Both the position numbers and the translations under genes were made by a program. From NCBI RefSeq assembly GCF_014698965.1, contig NZ_JACXAE010000034.1, forward strand, positions 15,784 through 79,783: a stretch of DNA of 64,000 bases, in the 5' to 3' direction. Below the pieces are notes generated by a model. That model did not search any database. It was given only the letters and a program-made list of their open reading frames with translations, and was not told the DNA's origin. Positions within the stretch are counted from its first letter, which is position 1. Every line of letters begins with the position of its first letter. Origin of the DNA: Iningainema tapete BLCC-T55. GTDB taxonomy: Bacteria > Cyanobacteriota > Cyanobacteriia > Cyanobacteriales > Nostocaceae. Shown here one piece after another: positions 42,983-54,600 of this stretch.

Positions 42983-44790
42983 TTCCCGTCATCTACAAAA
43001 AACCGAACTTTCTCGACACGCTCAAGTATGTCTTGGGGAAGGAGGATGCTGCGATCATCGATACCAACATGATGGGAACAAGTCCGCACTCCTTTAACGA
43101 ACAGTTCCTCAGTACTAAATACACCAACAAAGCAGTCAAACGGCAGTGCGCCCACCTTATTATTGCGATCGCACACCGTCCTGACTACCACGAGCATTTG
43201 TCCAATAGTCAGTATAGTTATGTGGCGAGGGAATTCCTTAGAGACATGGGGTATTTGCTCAAGGACAAAGCATCCCATGCTACGAGTCAATTTGTAGCAG
43301 TGCGCCACCATGACCGATCCCACGAACACTTGCACATAATCGCTTCCCGGATTCGGTTAGATGGTAGCTTAGTTAATGACTCTTACGACTATTTCAACTC
43401 CCAGGTTTCAACTAGACGAATAGCAGCAGAATTGGGATTGGAGGTAACACCAACGACAAATGAAGCCGTCGCCTCTAGGTTAAAACAAGAGTACGAGATT
43501 ACCGTCCCCACCAGTCCCAACCGCTCGAAAAGTATAAGGGCAATCAACAGCTTGCACAAAACCCCGACGAGTAAGGAGATTATTCGTGAAGCGATAGGGG
43601 AAGCTATTAAAGATAGCCCTACCATCTCTACTTTTATCCAAAGACTGGAGGAAAACAACATTGGGGTATTACCCAAAATGAGGGGAGATGAGCTACTCGG
43701 CTTTACCTACATCCACAATGATGTCAAAATTGCAGGTTATCAAGTATACAAACCATACAGTTGGAACAAACTGCAATCTAAATATGGGCTATCTTACGAC
43801 CAAAGCCGGGATAGTGGCATACTGCAATCATGCACCAAGCAAGCGATCGCCTATATTAATAATTTGTCATCGCGTGAACCAGAATATACTGCCCACAAAC
43901 CAACCAATAGCAATACAAGCGGCAGCAGTGGTGATACAGATAGTAACACAACACATCTACCTTCCTTGAGTATTAATAGTGCGGCTTCAAATCAAGATTT
44001 AATAATTACACTAGTTGTAGAAGAAGGCATAAGGCAGGAGACACGAGGTAAAAGGAAGAAACCACAACCCTCGGTACAATCACCAAAACCGGAAGAACTG
44101 CCTCAATTGGAGCCGATAGTAAACCAAAATCCTCCCACACCAGTTGAAGTTGAAGCGATTGTAGAACAACTGCCGACGGGGTTACAACAGGAAGAAGTGG
44201 TACAGCCAACCCCAGTCAGAGAACTTTTTAAAGTTGAGACTCAACAGAAACATAAGAAATTTGCCCAAAGGGAGGAGCCTATTAAAGCTTCCCAAACCCT
44301 TGTACCCTCTCACTCGCTAGAAGAACAACCAATAATTAGTCTTGATGAACTAGCACTGGCACATTCTTACGTTTCAGAAGAGGGCATCACGACCGAAAGT
44401 GAAGTGTCCAAAGAAACAGAAGAATATCCCCCCACACAGTTGCAACAACCGCACGACGCTTCCCTTACCCTTGCTTCTACTGGGTTGCTTCCTAAAGAAG
44501 AAAAGATCGCTTCTACCTTATCTTCAGTCATCACTGAGTACATGCTTGCAGCAAATAGTCCCCGAATTAGAGGTAAGGAGTTGAGTGCAAGCCAGGATGG
44601 GGATATCCTAACTGTTTGGCGACACTCTGATGATACGCCTGTGATGCGAACCCGAAAAAGTGATGGCAAGTGGTATGAAGAAATACCCACCCGACTTACT
44701 GAGAGTGAAATCAAGCAGATTGAAAGCCTTAAGAGATATATCCAACAAGCGCAAGTCAAGTCACAATCCCAAGCAAGGATGGAACTTTGA
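42979..44790 (+). CDS. relaxase/mobilisation nuclease (MOBP-like), TTG start
   Basis: There is no ATG near the start: translation probably begins at TTG 42979, which overlaps the MobC stop as TTGA. The first 260 residues form the relaxase domain. Motif III is H110-H111-D112 followed by H115, H117 and H119 (HHDRSHEHLH), the metal-binding site, and Y17 in LKYVLG is a candidate nicking tyrosine. GYLLKDKASHATSQFVAVRH lies just before it. The C-terminal 300 residues are disordered Gln/Pro/Glu/Thr-rich, with a small closing domain (ILTVWRHSDDTPVMRTRKSD). The protein should nick oriT and pilot transfer; no type IV secretion gene is in the window, so it looks mobilisable. Confidence 0.85.
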   Translation: MIPVIYKKPNFLDTLKYVLGKEDAAIIDTNMMGTSPHSFNEQFLSTKYTNKAVKRQCAHLIIAIAHRPDYHEHLSNSQYSYVAREFLRDMGYLLKDKASHATSQFVAVRHHDRSHEHLHIIASRIRLDGSLVNDSYDYFNSQVSTRRIAAELGLEVTPTTNEAVASRLKQEYEITVPTSPNRSKSIRAINSLHKTPTSKEIIREAIGEAIKDSPTISTFIQRLEENNIGVLPKMRGDELLGFTYIHNDVKIAGYQVYKPYSWNKLQSKYGLSYDQSRDSGILQSCTKQAIAYINNLSSREPEYTAHKPTNSNTSGSSGDTDSNTTHLPSLSINSAASNQDLIITLVVEEGIRQETRGKRKKPQPSVQSPKPEELPQLEPIVNQNPPTPVEVEAIVEQLPTGLQQEEVVQPTPVRELFKVETQQKHKKFAQREEPIKASQTLVPSHSLEEQPIISLDELALAHSYVSEEGITTESEVSKETEEYPPTQLQQPHDASLTLASTGLLPKEEKIASTLSSVITEYMLAANSPRIRGKELSASQDGDILTVWRHSDDTPVMRTRKSDGKWYEEIPTRLTESEIKQIESLKRYIQQAQVKSQSQARMEL

Positions 44791-44839
44791 GTGAACTATA
44801 GCATAGAATAAAGTTCTAGTAAACCTTACTAGAATAATT

Positions 44840-45712
44840 ATGCTTGACTACAAGCAGTCACTGCCGGGTGGGATTAATCCGTTTGAGTTGCCATCTATTG
44901 ATTTGAGCGAACGTGCCACATTGTCGCCCATCGCCGCTGTGTATTACTGCATTGGAGAAGACGACAGGATACTGTTTATAGACTGCACCCGCAACCTGAA
45001 TCAAAAGTGGATTGCCAACAAACAGTACACACATTTGGCGACGATAGCAGGTGTTCGCATTGCGTGGTTAGAGGTGGATGAGCCAGATGAACTGGAAGGC
45101 ATCAAACAAGCCATGATTGAGTATTGGGAACCCATGCTTAATGATTGGCGCTACAAGTTACAGCAGATCCGAGATTTAACCATAGATGGCTGGCATGACT
45201 TTCAAAAGGTAAATCTGGAAATTTGGGCGACATACCGTGATGCCGTGATGCCGACCCCAGTGCCAGAAGAAATTGCCACTGTCTACCGAAAGGCAATTAA
45301 GGATGCAGCAGATGAATTCAAAAAAGTCAAATCCCAAGAACGTCGCCAACAACTTGAGCGACTGCGAACCGAAATACGCGAGCTGGAGCGCAACGGGTTT
45401 GTCCCCCCAGCAGGATGCTACCTCAGCACTTATAAAGTCAAAAAACCTTATGGCACCTACGAGTACTGGAAGCTATGGAGTAAGTATCCCGTGTTCCCTG
45501 CCAGGATGAACAGTCTTCAGGCTGCATACTGGCAAAGTCAGGGTAAGGACTACATGAAAGAAGGGAAGGTCAAAACCATGCATCTGGGTAGGACCGACAG
45601 TATCACCTATAACTTGGCAGTGCAGGGACTTCAGACTCGCAAGCGCATCGAAGGATTGCAACGGGAGATTGAGGTGCTGCTGTGGAGTCTGGATGATGAA
45701 GAGGAGGAATAA
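44840..45712 (+). CDS. GIY-YIG-like protein, 290 aa
   Basis: The N-terminal part (IAAVYYCIGEDDRILFIDCTRN, then LATIAGVRIAWLEVDEP and MIEYWEPMLN) has the outline of a GIY-YIG nuclease domain, with VYY-x-IG in place of GIY/YIG and the terminal E-x-x-x-x-x-x-PxLN segment. The catalytic Arg after the second motif is not certain. The C-terminal half is coiled and ends with a domain rich in Trp and Tyr. It follows the relaxase by about 50 bases and may belong to the same transcript. An acting nuclease is uncertain. Confidence 0.55.
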   Translation: MLDYKQSLPGGINPFELPSIDLSERATLSPIAAVYYCIGEDDRILFIDCTRNLNQKWIANKQYTHLATIAGVRIAWLEVDEPDELEGIKQAMIEYWEPMLNDWRYKLQQIRDLTIDGWHDFQKVNLEIWATYRDAVMPTPVPEEIATVYRKAIKDAADEFKKVKSQERRQQLERLRTEIRELERNGFVPPAGCYLSTYKVKKPYGTYEYWKLWSKYPVFPARMNSLQAAYWQSQGKDYMKEGKVKTMHLGRTDSITYNLAVQGLQTRKRIEGLQREIEVLLWSLDDEEEE

Positions 45713-45915
45713 GAGCGAGTAATATTCTAGCAATATTTACTAGAACAATGTTAAAAGCGATCGCTTTTAACGCGGTTTCCACAGGGAGCGGTTGCCGCGA
45801 TGCTCCCACGCTTGAGTGTCGCAGTTTGTAAATGCTGACTTATCATTATTTCTTGTTAAACTTGTACAACCTACCGTATTGTCTCGTAGTCTTGTTCAAA
45901 AATAAAATAGGACTC
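45713..45915. other. intergenic region
   Basis: Includes a HIP1-related repeat (aaaagcgatcgcttttaac, 45752-45770), a near-perfect palindrome, and no gene. Confidence 0.45.
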
Positions 45916-46011
45916 CTATAGTTGATTTGAAAACATATTGGTAGAGTTCCGTTCCGGAGCGAAGAAAGTTGACAGTAACAAATAAGCTAATGGCAATTTG
46001 CTGTCTCTCAT
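45916..46011 (-). pseudogene. truncated copy of the small gene at 47632-47892
   Basis: The first 18 codons (MRDSKLPLAYLLLSTFFA) closely match the start of the 86-aa gene at 47892 (MRDSRLPLAYSLLSTFFA), then the reading differs and stops after 31 residues. The shared DNA is about 58 bp with scattered mismatches. It looks like a partial duplication, perhaps from recombination, flanking the intervening genes. Confidence 0.6.
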
Positions 46012-46259
46012 AAATCGAAATAGCTCCATCTCACACTAGCTGGATTACGCAACGAATAAACTTTGATATAATCAGGGATTCGAGCGCGGTAAGTTATTTC
46101 TTCCCGCCAGTTGAGCCGCTCAAGAGCAGAAATAATGTGATAGGACTTTACGTCACTAATCGCGGCAATTATATCGCCAGCAGTACATTCTTTGATCTTT
46201 AATTCTGCTTTAATTCGTAGGTCAAGTTTGTGTTTTTGTTCTTCACTAAGTGTTTTCAT
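46008..46259 (-). CDS. small protein with winged-helix-like features, 83 aa
   Basis: The ATG at 46259-46257 (MKTLSEEQKHK) is preferred: AAGGTG lies seven bases upstream, whereas the longer start (46280) includes that site. ECTAGDIIAAISDVKSYHIISALERL followed by a beta-like YIKVYSLR is similar to a small helix-turn-helix module. It is a plausible regulator, not placed in a family. Confidence 0.5.
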   Translation of the reverse strand: MKTLSEEQKHKLDLRIKAELKIKECTAGDIIAAISDVKSYHIISALERLNWREEITYRARIPDYIKVYSLRNPASVRWSYFDL

Positions 46260-46280
46260 TATTATCACCTTGGTGGTCAT

Positions 46281-46710
46281 CCTGTAAATGTTCCATTGCG
46301 GCGGCTAACGTCTCGTAGGGCGACTCTTAGCAGCCCCAGGAATAGATTGCTGTTGGAGCAATGGGGACAGGGTTTATTTTGGGTCTATCAAAGATTGATA
46401 GGGTGTAATAATATTTGTTTTTGAGAGTGGGGTGGGGATAGATATTTATCTTTTTAGCCCCTCGGTTTAAAGTTTTTGTGGTGATTGGGTTCGTCATGTT
46501 TCTGTACATCCAAAGTTTGTTGATTTCAATTAATAATGGCAATTTATATCGTAATACGTAGCCCGTACAGTAATATCAACATCTCTCTCCTGACACCGAA
46601 TACTAAATTCCTCAAAGCTGGATAATTGAAGAATAGGAGGCATTCCGCTCCAAGTTTATCCTAAGTAATTTATGAAAATTAAAATTGTTTTATAATCATT
46701 CGACATTTTA
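46281..46710. other. intergenic region
   Basis: Contains an unconvincing 71-codon minus ORF (46327-46542) and AT-rich sequence around 46660-46710. No clear structure or gene is seen. Confidence 0.45.
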
Positions 46711-46905
46711 TTAATTAGGTTTTTCTGCATTTAATTTCAATTTGATATACAACCTTTTAAACTTTGAATCGCCTCGATTATTATAATAGTTAGACTTTTC
46801 ATAAATAGTGATTAGCTGGCGCTTCTCCATTTCCTCCAAAAACCACACCCATTTATCAAGATCCTCTGGCGGAGCAGATATCCGAAATTCGTTGATTTCA
46901 CTCAT
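46711..46905 (-). CDS. small protein, 64 aa, overlapping the RHH gene
   Basis: I start at ATG 46905 (MSEINEFRISAPPEDLDK), which follows ggggagaag at a good distance; the longer ORF adds an 18-residue leader that overlaps the previous gene. The start overlaps the upstream stop by eight bases, so the genes are coupled. The sequence (WVWFLEEMEKRQLITIYEKS, then FKRLYIKLKL) looks like a small basic helix plus beta hairpin. Function unknown. Confidence 0.55.
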   Translation of the reverse strand: MSEINEFRISAPPEDLDKWVWFLEEMEKRQLITIYEKSNYYNNRGDSKFKRLYIKLKLNAEKPN

Positions 46906-47548
46906 CGTCTTCTCCCCTCTCATACCAATTCCAAAAGTCGGTTTCGGTGGTTTCGTCAAGGAACTCTGTAAATCTTTGCTGCCAGTAAGGGGTGTCTGTT
47001 ACATCCTGCTGGATCTGCTTGCTCTCAGGTGTATCAGAAAAGGGTAAGGGTAATTCATCAAAGCGGGATTCGAGATTCGCGATCACGCTTGCCAACACCC
47101 CAAACTGCTGCTGCACCTCCTGAAACTGTTGCGCTAATTGGTCATCCCGCAAGCAGATTTCCCCCATCAAAGCGATGCCTTGATCGTTGAGCCGCTGCTT
47201 GAGGTGTTGCTCTTCAGCCAGCTTGACTGGTGACTGTGGCACGGGTGCTGGAGGAGCGGACAACTTATCTACCTGCTGTTGCAGCTGCTGAAACATTTTG
47301 ATCAAAGTCCCAAACCGCTCATCAAATCTTTGTTCTAATGCTTGCAGGTCATCTTTCGACACCAAGTTAGTGTCGAAAGGCACTGGTGTAGCCGCTTCTG
47401 CTGTCAATTCACCGCGACGTTCCAAGAATTCCTGGAGCGCTTGGCGCAAGACTTCGGCTTCTGTCCGGTTTGTTTGTTTGGCGATCGCTTTTACTTTTTC
47501 CGCCCACTCAGGGGGAACCCGCGCTGCCAGCATTGGAGACGTTGCCAT
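46898..47548 (-). CDS. CopG/RHH-domain protein with long coiled coil, 216 aa
   Basis: I start at ATG 47548 (MATSPMLAARVPPEWAEK), not the longer ORF start. Residues 5-45 (LAARVPPEWAEKVKAIAKQT, then TEAEVLRQALQEFLERRG) are a CopG/Arc-type ribbon-helix-helix. The rest is a Gln-rich coiled coil (LIKMFQQLQQQVDKLSA) with an acidic end (WNWYERGEDDE). Such fusions act as DNA-binding scaffold or partition-like regulators. It is coupled to the 64-aa gene. Confidence 0.7.
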   Translation of the reverse strand: MATSPMLAARVPPEWAEKVKAIAKQTNRTEAEVLRQALQEFLERRGELTAEAATPVPFDTNLVSKDDLQALEQRFDERFGTLIKMFQQLQQQVDKLSAPPAPVPQSPVKLAEEQHLKQRLNDQGIALMGEICLRDDQLAQQFQEVQQQFGVLASVIANLESRFDELPLPFSDTPESKQIQQDVTDTPYWQQRFTEFLDETTETDFWNWYERGEDDE

Positions 47549-47631
47549 AATGGGGGTAGTGATATCACGTCCTTTTATAAAATAGCGGAAAGCAATGCTA
47601 CAAAGCGATATCACTGTTATCAAAATATAAG

Positions 47632-47892
47632 CTAATTAATCAGTCGTAACTCAATAAAAAAGAAAAACTCCTCCCCCTTCTCAACGTGAAAACAACCACT
47701 TTCGATCAATGCGTGCCAACAAGGATTAAAGTTGGCAGTCAATTTCTGCACGATATTTTCATGAACATACCAGCGTTGCGGCTCGTCGATATCCACCCCA
47801 TAATGCGCAAGTTCTTCATAGCCAAGAGTTTCCAGGTGAGCGAAGAAAGTTGATAAAAGCGAATAAGCAAGTGGTAATCTGCTGTCCCTCAT
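47632..47892 (-). CDS. small hypothetical protein, 86 aa
   Basis: ATG-started, Leu/Phe/His-rich soluble protein with no recognised domain. The existence of a partial copy at 45916-46011 shows that this sequence recurs in the region. It may belong to a family of small regulatory proteins, which is a guess. Confidence 0.45.
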   Translation of the reverse strand: MRDSRLPLAYSLLSTFFAHLETLGYEELAHYGVDIDEPQRWYVHENIVQKLTANFNPCWHALIESGCFHVEKGEEFFFFIELRLIN

Positions 47893-47987
47893 AAATCAAA
47901 ATATAATTAGCATCACAATAACTAGAAATTGCCCCAGGAATTAGACCTTGCCTTATAACAACTTCCCTAGTCTCAGTATTTACAAAT

Positions 47988-48359
47988 CTAAGCTGATGAA
48001 CTGAAAAAATACAATAAGTAAATTTGAGTACAAATTATAGATTTCAGATAATTTAAGGAAATAGAAGTTACTACTTCATCAAAGCTATATAACCAAAGAA
48101 GTAATAGCTGTGCTGTATCCAAAATCATGTAGCGCCGCAACCAAACACGCAGCGCATTATTAGTAAAATAATAATCATAGCATAAAACACCACTAGTGTG
48201 TCTATAAACACGGGTTTTACGCATCTTAGTCGATAAAACCTGAATCTTTCGCAAACTAGAATCCAAGGGCTGCTGTGGAAAAACAAAACGCAACACGCCC
48301 GATACTAACCAAAATAAACCCTCTTGGTCGGCAAAAGCCTGCCGCACCGCAACAGTCAA
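47988..48359 (-). CDS. possible hypothetical protein, 123 aa
   Basis: Starts only with TTG or GTG. The N-terminal half (FADQEGLFWLVSGVLRFVF) reads like a coding sequence; the end becomes hydrophobic (ILDTAQLLLLWLYSFDEV). No ribosome binding site is clear. Low confidence. Confidence 0.3.
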   Translation of the reverse strand: MTVAVRQAFADQEGLFWLVSGVLRFVFPQQPLDSSLRKIQVLSTKMRKTRVYRHTSGVLCYDYYFTNNALRVWLRRYMILDTAQLLLLWLYSFDEVVTSISLNYLKSIICTQIYLLYFFSSSA

Positions 48360-48610
48360 ACTCTTGTATATCCATTAGTATTCGCACGTCAAACAACTTG
48401 AAAAAAATAATGCTTCAGCCCAAACTAAGTCCTTTGCCAAAGCAGGTGTATATTTTTACTTTATTCCAGAAATAGTCAAGACGTAAATCTGCTCTTTTTA
48501 GCGTTTATACTAATTTAAAATGTATTTATTATTACAAGAATTTTAAATACATAAATCAGAAAATTATTAGATGTATTTTGAGAATGTAAGAAGTAAAATC
48601 ATGCTAATAG

Positions 48611-48674
48611 ATTTTTATTTAAATTAACTAATAATTTTCCTAATAAATTTTTACTTAAATTAACTGATAATTTC
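48611..48674 (+). promoter_or_regulatory. AT-rich tandem repeat directly before the giant gene
   Basis: The sequence atttttatttaaattaact (48611 on) recurs as atttttacttaaattaact (48647 on), a 36-bp period with about 90% identity that extends to ataattttc/gataatttc. The second copy ends 4 bases before the ATG at 48679, so any ribosome binding site would lie inside it. This could be an operator, or an RNA element controlling translation. Confidence 0.6.
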
Positions 48675-48678
48675 AAAA

Positions 48679-51600
48679 ATGACTATTCAAGCTAAACATT
48701 TTGATACTAGATTAAATCAATGGATTCATACCGATGGTAATACTAATAACCCAAATTCACTCTTAAAAGAAGAACTTAACAATACCCTACTAGAACATTT
48801 CTTTCCTGGGGTAAACTTTTCGTTCGGACATATGGACGAAAAGTCTACTGCTCGTCAGCTAGAACAGCACCCTGAAGGACACAAATTATTACTATCATCA
48901 AAAACTCGGTTATTATATGGACCGTCCGAATGTCTAGACACAATTAGACAATTATGCCCAGACAATAAAGATAGAGGTGCTTATGGTTCTATTTTTCTTG
49001 GGTCATGTGAAAATGCCGTCAACCGAGAGTTAAACATCTTGATTGTTGATGACAGTAATGGTGAAAATGGCGGCATCATTAACAATGACCAGGCATATCG
49101 ACTAACTGGCGACTGTTACGGGCAAATCTCCACAGAATTATATCACGAACTTACCAACCACTTTGAAGGTGATAAATACCGCGTCATCCAGCACCGCTTC
49201 GGTTGGACTGACCAGGACGGGGATGACACAAAATACCGCTTCGGCAAAGGTACACTGCGCCCTGCAAACCTCGACCAAATCCTCGACCATCAAGACCCCA
49301 ATAACCAAACTAAAGTTGACTTAATTCTTCCTATATCTGCTTTCAAAGGAACCGATAAAGATAACCCCAATGGCCCAACCAAACCTCAAATTCAACCAGG
49401 GCTATATCAGCAAAATATTTGGTTAGGGGAAAAATCCCAGTCTGAACTCGGAAAAACAGCTATCTCGCAGCTGCTTGCCTCCTTCCCAAATGGAGTAAAA
49501 GACTTTACCGAACAGTTAGAACTTGAAGCTAAAAAACTTAAAGAAGCACAGGACGATCCCCGACAACTTGCCCAACTTTATTGCGAAAAGTACGAGTTAC
49601 GGAAAGCCTTTCTAGAGGAACAAGCTACTACACTTGAGGAACAAGCCGAAAGCGATTCAACAGTAGCATCCGAGTTAGAGACACTGCGCGATCGCCTTAC
49701 TACTGACTCGTTCATTTACAAACTCATCAAAGCTGATCTGCTTGGAGTTGGACAGCTGCTGGAAACCGAGAAGGTACAGCGAGAACTCGCCCGGTTCGTC
49801 CAAAACGAGTGGAAGGAAATTGCCATCGGTAAAACACTCACGTTTGAGCGGGCAATGGTCATTCCCTCCAAAGACCTGCAAAATGGCGAAATCTCCATCC
49901 CCCATTACCAAGATGGAGAACAAGTCCTTAACTTTCGCTCCCCCTTCCTCAACTCAAATGGTTTGTGCGTCTCAACTAACAAAGTAGTTAATGACATACT
50001 TGGACCCGATGGCAAACCCCTCGCAGGTGTTATCGCTGTCTCGGATGTTTCAAGCGATCGCATTTACAATCGCTTAAACTCACAAATTAAATCTATTCTT
50101 CCCGAAGCCCAAGGGAAAAGTCTTCAACTAAAAGGTATTGAAAATTACTTAGACCAAAATATCGGTAAGCTCGAAACCAAAGATAAAATAGAATTTACCT
50201 ACAAGTTTAACGAGTATATTAAAAAACTTCAATCTGCAGGTTACGAACTAGAAATTCTTCCCCAAGAGTCCGAACAAGAGCGACAAGCCCGCGATTACGA
50301 TGGTGACTGCATCGGATTCAAGCAAGCTTGCAAGTATCCCAACCTCACAGCCGAGGCTCTTGAGCGTAACCTACCCGAAAACGCTTACGACCCAACTGTT
50401 AAACTCAAAAAACAATCTTTCTATCAGGAAGACGGTAGCCAGCCTGAGTTTGAAGAAATCGCTATCCACATGAGCGATGGCATGAGCGTAGGTGTTATCA
50501 ACAATCACCTTACCTCAATCGAAGCGCTAGAGTCAGAAATTACCATATTGAAAAACTTTGGTAGTGAGAAAGACCAAATTGACTACGTACAGCTTGTAGC
50601 CAAACACTACGAAGATTTATTCAAAACAGAAGCTTGGGCAAAATCTAAGGGAATCGAAGGTAAGGAGGTTCCCGACAAGTATCGCGCTTCCTTGTCCGAG
50701 TTTGTCCAAAAAGCCCTAAAGGAACCCCTCACTCAGGACAATGCCTTGAAGGCAATGAGCGTCAACACGAAAATGTACCGCGAAATGATTGCCGAAGCAG
50801 CATTTCAAAACCAAATTGCGGTTGACCTCTTCAAAAGTGCCAAAAAACCCGAAATGGAGATTATCCGCAGTAACAGTCGGATTCTCCACCGGGAGGTCAA
50901 CTACATTAAAGATAAAAAAAAAGATGTCTATATCGATGAAACCATCAAACCAACTGGATACTCACCTGTTGAATTACTAATTGCTAAAACTAATCAATAT
51001 TTTGAGAAAGCTCGGCTCGAATCACGGGAACTCGTCCAATTTCAAGATTTATTTAAAGGGGTTGAATTTTCAAATTCACAGCGCTTACAATGCACCATAG
51101 CAAAGAAAGAATTTGACGAATCATTCAACCTAGCTAATCAAATATCTAGACAAAAAGAAACAGAAAAGGGACCATTGGCAAAAATTACCCTTGCTAATGG
51201 CAACCAAGTAAGTGTAACTAACCTTCTACAGTATGATAGCGAGTTCATCTGGAAGGCTAAAAAAATTACGTTCAAGCTATCAGAAACACCAGAAGAAAAG
51301 CGCAATAGCAACCGCCCGCATAAATATGTTGTCTATGCTCAAATCAATGATGAAACTGAGAACGGTAAACCTAAGTTTAGAGCATTAGGAACGCTTGCTA
51401 AAGAGCAGGAAAACAAACTGGAAGAAATAGGAATTACTCCTAGACAAGAAGTAACCTCTAACAAAATATCCTTCCAACCTGAACTAAGTGAAGGACAGAT
51501 TAAACTTCTCTACCAAAAAGCTTATCAAGCAGCAGAAGAGTTTTATAATTCGATTCCCTCAGATCAGAAACTAGCAATGGCGGCTGCCACATGGGCAGTA

Positions 51601-54600
51601 TCAACTACGAGGGAAACTAGCAATAATGATACCACTCAGAAAAAAGTATCAAACTTTGCTTTTGCTACTTTCCCTAAAGAAATTATTAATCAACTTGATA
51701 ACTTACAATTTACTGAAGTTAAAATTACCGGATTTGAACGGAATAGTAAAGTATTTTATGAAGAAAATCAAAATCAAACGCTAGAAATTCGCTTCAACAT
51801 TACAGAAGCTGGAAAAAGCGTTGTGGAAATCAAGAATGAGGACGGGGAGTACCAGACTTTTGGAAATATAGAAGGTAATAGCGGAAGATTACCTATCGAT
51901 ACCACTGCTAGCGCCATTATAGAGAAGGGAGAAATATACACTAATTCTGTCACTACCAAAATCCCTGGATTACCTGAATTTACATTTAAAGTAGGAGAAG
52001 CCAACCGATTTGAACTCAAAGATAGGAGATTTCATAATGAAGTTGCTGCTTTAACTATTGAACGAGTCAACTTAACTCGTGAAGATTATACTATATATAT
52101 TCAAGAAGGAAATAAGCAGGAAAAACTAGGAAACATCGATAAAGATTCCCTGAAAGAAGCTATTAATCAAGGGTGGTTAAAGGAAAAACCAGGCGAAGGT
52201 CAACAATTACAACTTAAAATTCAATCTATTACTACAGGTCAAAACGCATACGCTATCGGCAAAACACCTGAAGGAAAACTGCTACGAATAAATATTACCA
52301 ATCAAAAGTATAAGAAAAAAGAGATTAACGATCAAGAATATAGAAATATATCCGTTAAAGCTTTTGATAAAAAATACGTTTATATTGCTAAAATCGGAGA
52401 ACAACCTCTGGGAATTATCGGGCAGCATAAGGAACGTTTAGAACGCGCTTTTAATAATAACTCACGCTACAGCCAATACAATCGCCAGGATTCATCTAGC
52501 AGCGTTATACAACAGCTAATTGATAGAGGATATCTTAGAGAAGACCAGACGAAAGTAACTATTCCCGTACAGATTACTAGCAATGAAAGTACCTGTAAGA
52601 TAACTATCAATCCGGAAAAAGTACAGTATCCTGACCAGTGGATTAAGCGCAGTCAGCTTATAAGTAACGAGCGACCTATCAGAAGCGAACAGCAGGATAA
52701 AAGTAATCAAATACTTGCTAAAATTAACGAACGTCCTACAATAATGTTCCAAGATGAAGAACAAAAATTAGTAGGATTAGTAGGACTAGTAGTTGATGAA
52801 AACATAGCCGAAAGAACAAAAAAGTATTTAGAAAAAGTAGGAGTATCATACGAACAGCTTCCCACGTCACAAGCTCGGTTAGAAACCAAAAAAGGCATGA
52901 CTGTATTCATACTTGATGAAAGTACTATTAGTGATGAGTTAAAACAAACATTTATTGACCGCGCAGGTGGTAATATCAAAAGTGCAGTTACTCCCTCACA
53001 ACCCACCCCAATTATTCCCGAACAAACTGTATATTTCTACAACCAAAACCAACAGTATAGTTCCGCAAATGGGTTACAAGTAGAGACTAAAGAGGCTATA
53101 GGAATAGTCGTACCCGCACAAGATGCGATTGCTGTAGCTAATTGGTTAGAATCCAAAAGTGTTGAAAATAATTACTTTGTTGAAAATAATACAGCTACAT
53201 TTATTATCACTAAAACTGAAACTAATGAAGAACTAAGCCAAGAATTAAATGCTTTAATTGGGGAAGTTATTAACATTGGCGAAATTGATGGCTTTGACCG
53301 TTACGAACAACTAAGTGCAGAACTCAATCAGAAACTTGAAACTCAAGACAGTCTCCTTCCATCAAACCAAACTTCACCAGGCAGCAAATACAAACAAGCG
53401 CTCAAAGCACTACCTAACCGTCCAAAAGAACTCAGTCAGTCAGAAACACCAATACCAATTGTTCCTGCAAAACCAATTGAAGAAGAAGTCAAATCAACTC
53501 AACCTGATATTGCTGTACAAGCTAGCAGCGCAACGAAAAAACTTGCGGAGAATAGTGCATCCCAAGCCAAAGCAGCAGAAACTAGAAAGCAGGTTGAAAC
53601 AGTACTTCAAAATAGCACTGGCTCACTTAACTCAGGACAAAAAGCAGCGCTTGTAAAAATGGTTGCGTTTTCTCAGCAACCTGTTAGCGGTCATGTCAAA
53701 GACAATGAGTTCCTGTTAACAGGTTACGCCGGAACCGGAAAAACCTACGTAATTCAACAGCTGCTCAAAACACTCGAACAAAGCGGACACCAGACAAGAA
53801 TTTGCTTCACCGCACCTACCAACAGCGCGGTAAAAGTATTGCGTGAAATGGCTGAATCTCAAGGAATTCAAGCCGAAACCAAAACTACGCACTCGCTCCT
53901 TGGACTCAAGGAAAAATACAACGAACTCACAGGCGAAGTATACTACGATTGTGATAAAAAAGAAAGAAGTAACCAGCACCTCAAGTATGACATCATCGTC
54001 GTTGATGAGGGGTCGATGGTCAATAAAGCGCTGTACGAAAAACTTGAAGAAGTCGCAAAACAGGGCGTAAAGGTTATTTACATGGGCGACAAAGCCCAGC
54101 TTCCTCCAGTCGGCGAACCTGAAAGCCCAATATTCCAAATCGAAAACTGTGCTGACTTAACTGAAGTTATGCGCTACGGTGGCGATATCGGTAAAACCGC
54201 CGAAACAATCCGCAACAACCTCGATACCGACAATCCCGAACCCATTCGCACTTGTAGCGACGGTACTATTGTTGCTGTTTCTAAAGAAGAATTCAAAAAT
54301 AAAGTTACCGAGCTATTCTCCTCTGAAGAGTTTAAACAAGATAACAGCAGCATCAAAGTTATCGCCTACACCAACAATCGTGTAGATCAAATTAACACTT
54401 TAGTCAAAGAACAATTATTTGGTAAAGATAGCCCGGAATATGTATCAGGAATGCGGATTATTGCCCGTGAATCAGCGACCAAAGACAATGGGGAAACTGT
54501 AGAAGTTCTCCTACATAACTCGGAAGAAATGACAATCACTGAAGCCGAACAAATTCAGGAAGGAAAATATAAAGTATGGAAGCTCCAGGGTAATAACGAA

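Noticed and set aside
46327-46542. 71-codon minus ORF
   Set aside because: No good start, ribosome binding site or recognisable composition.
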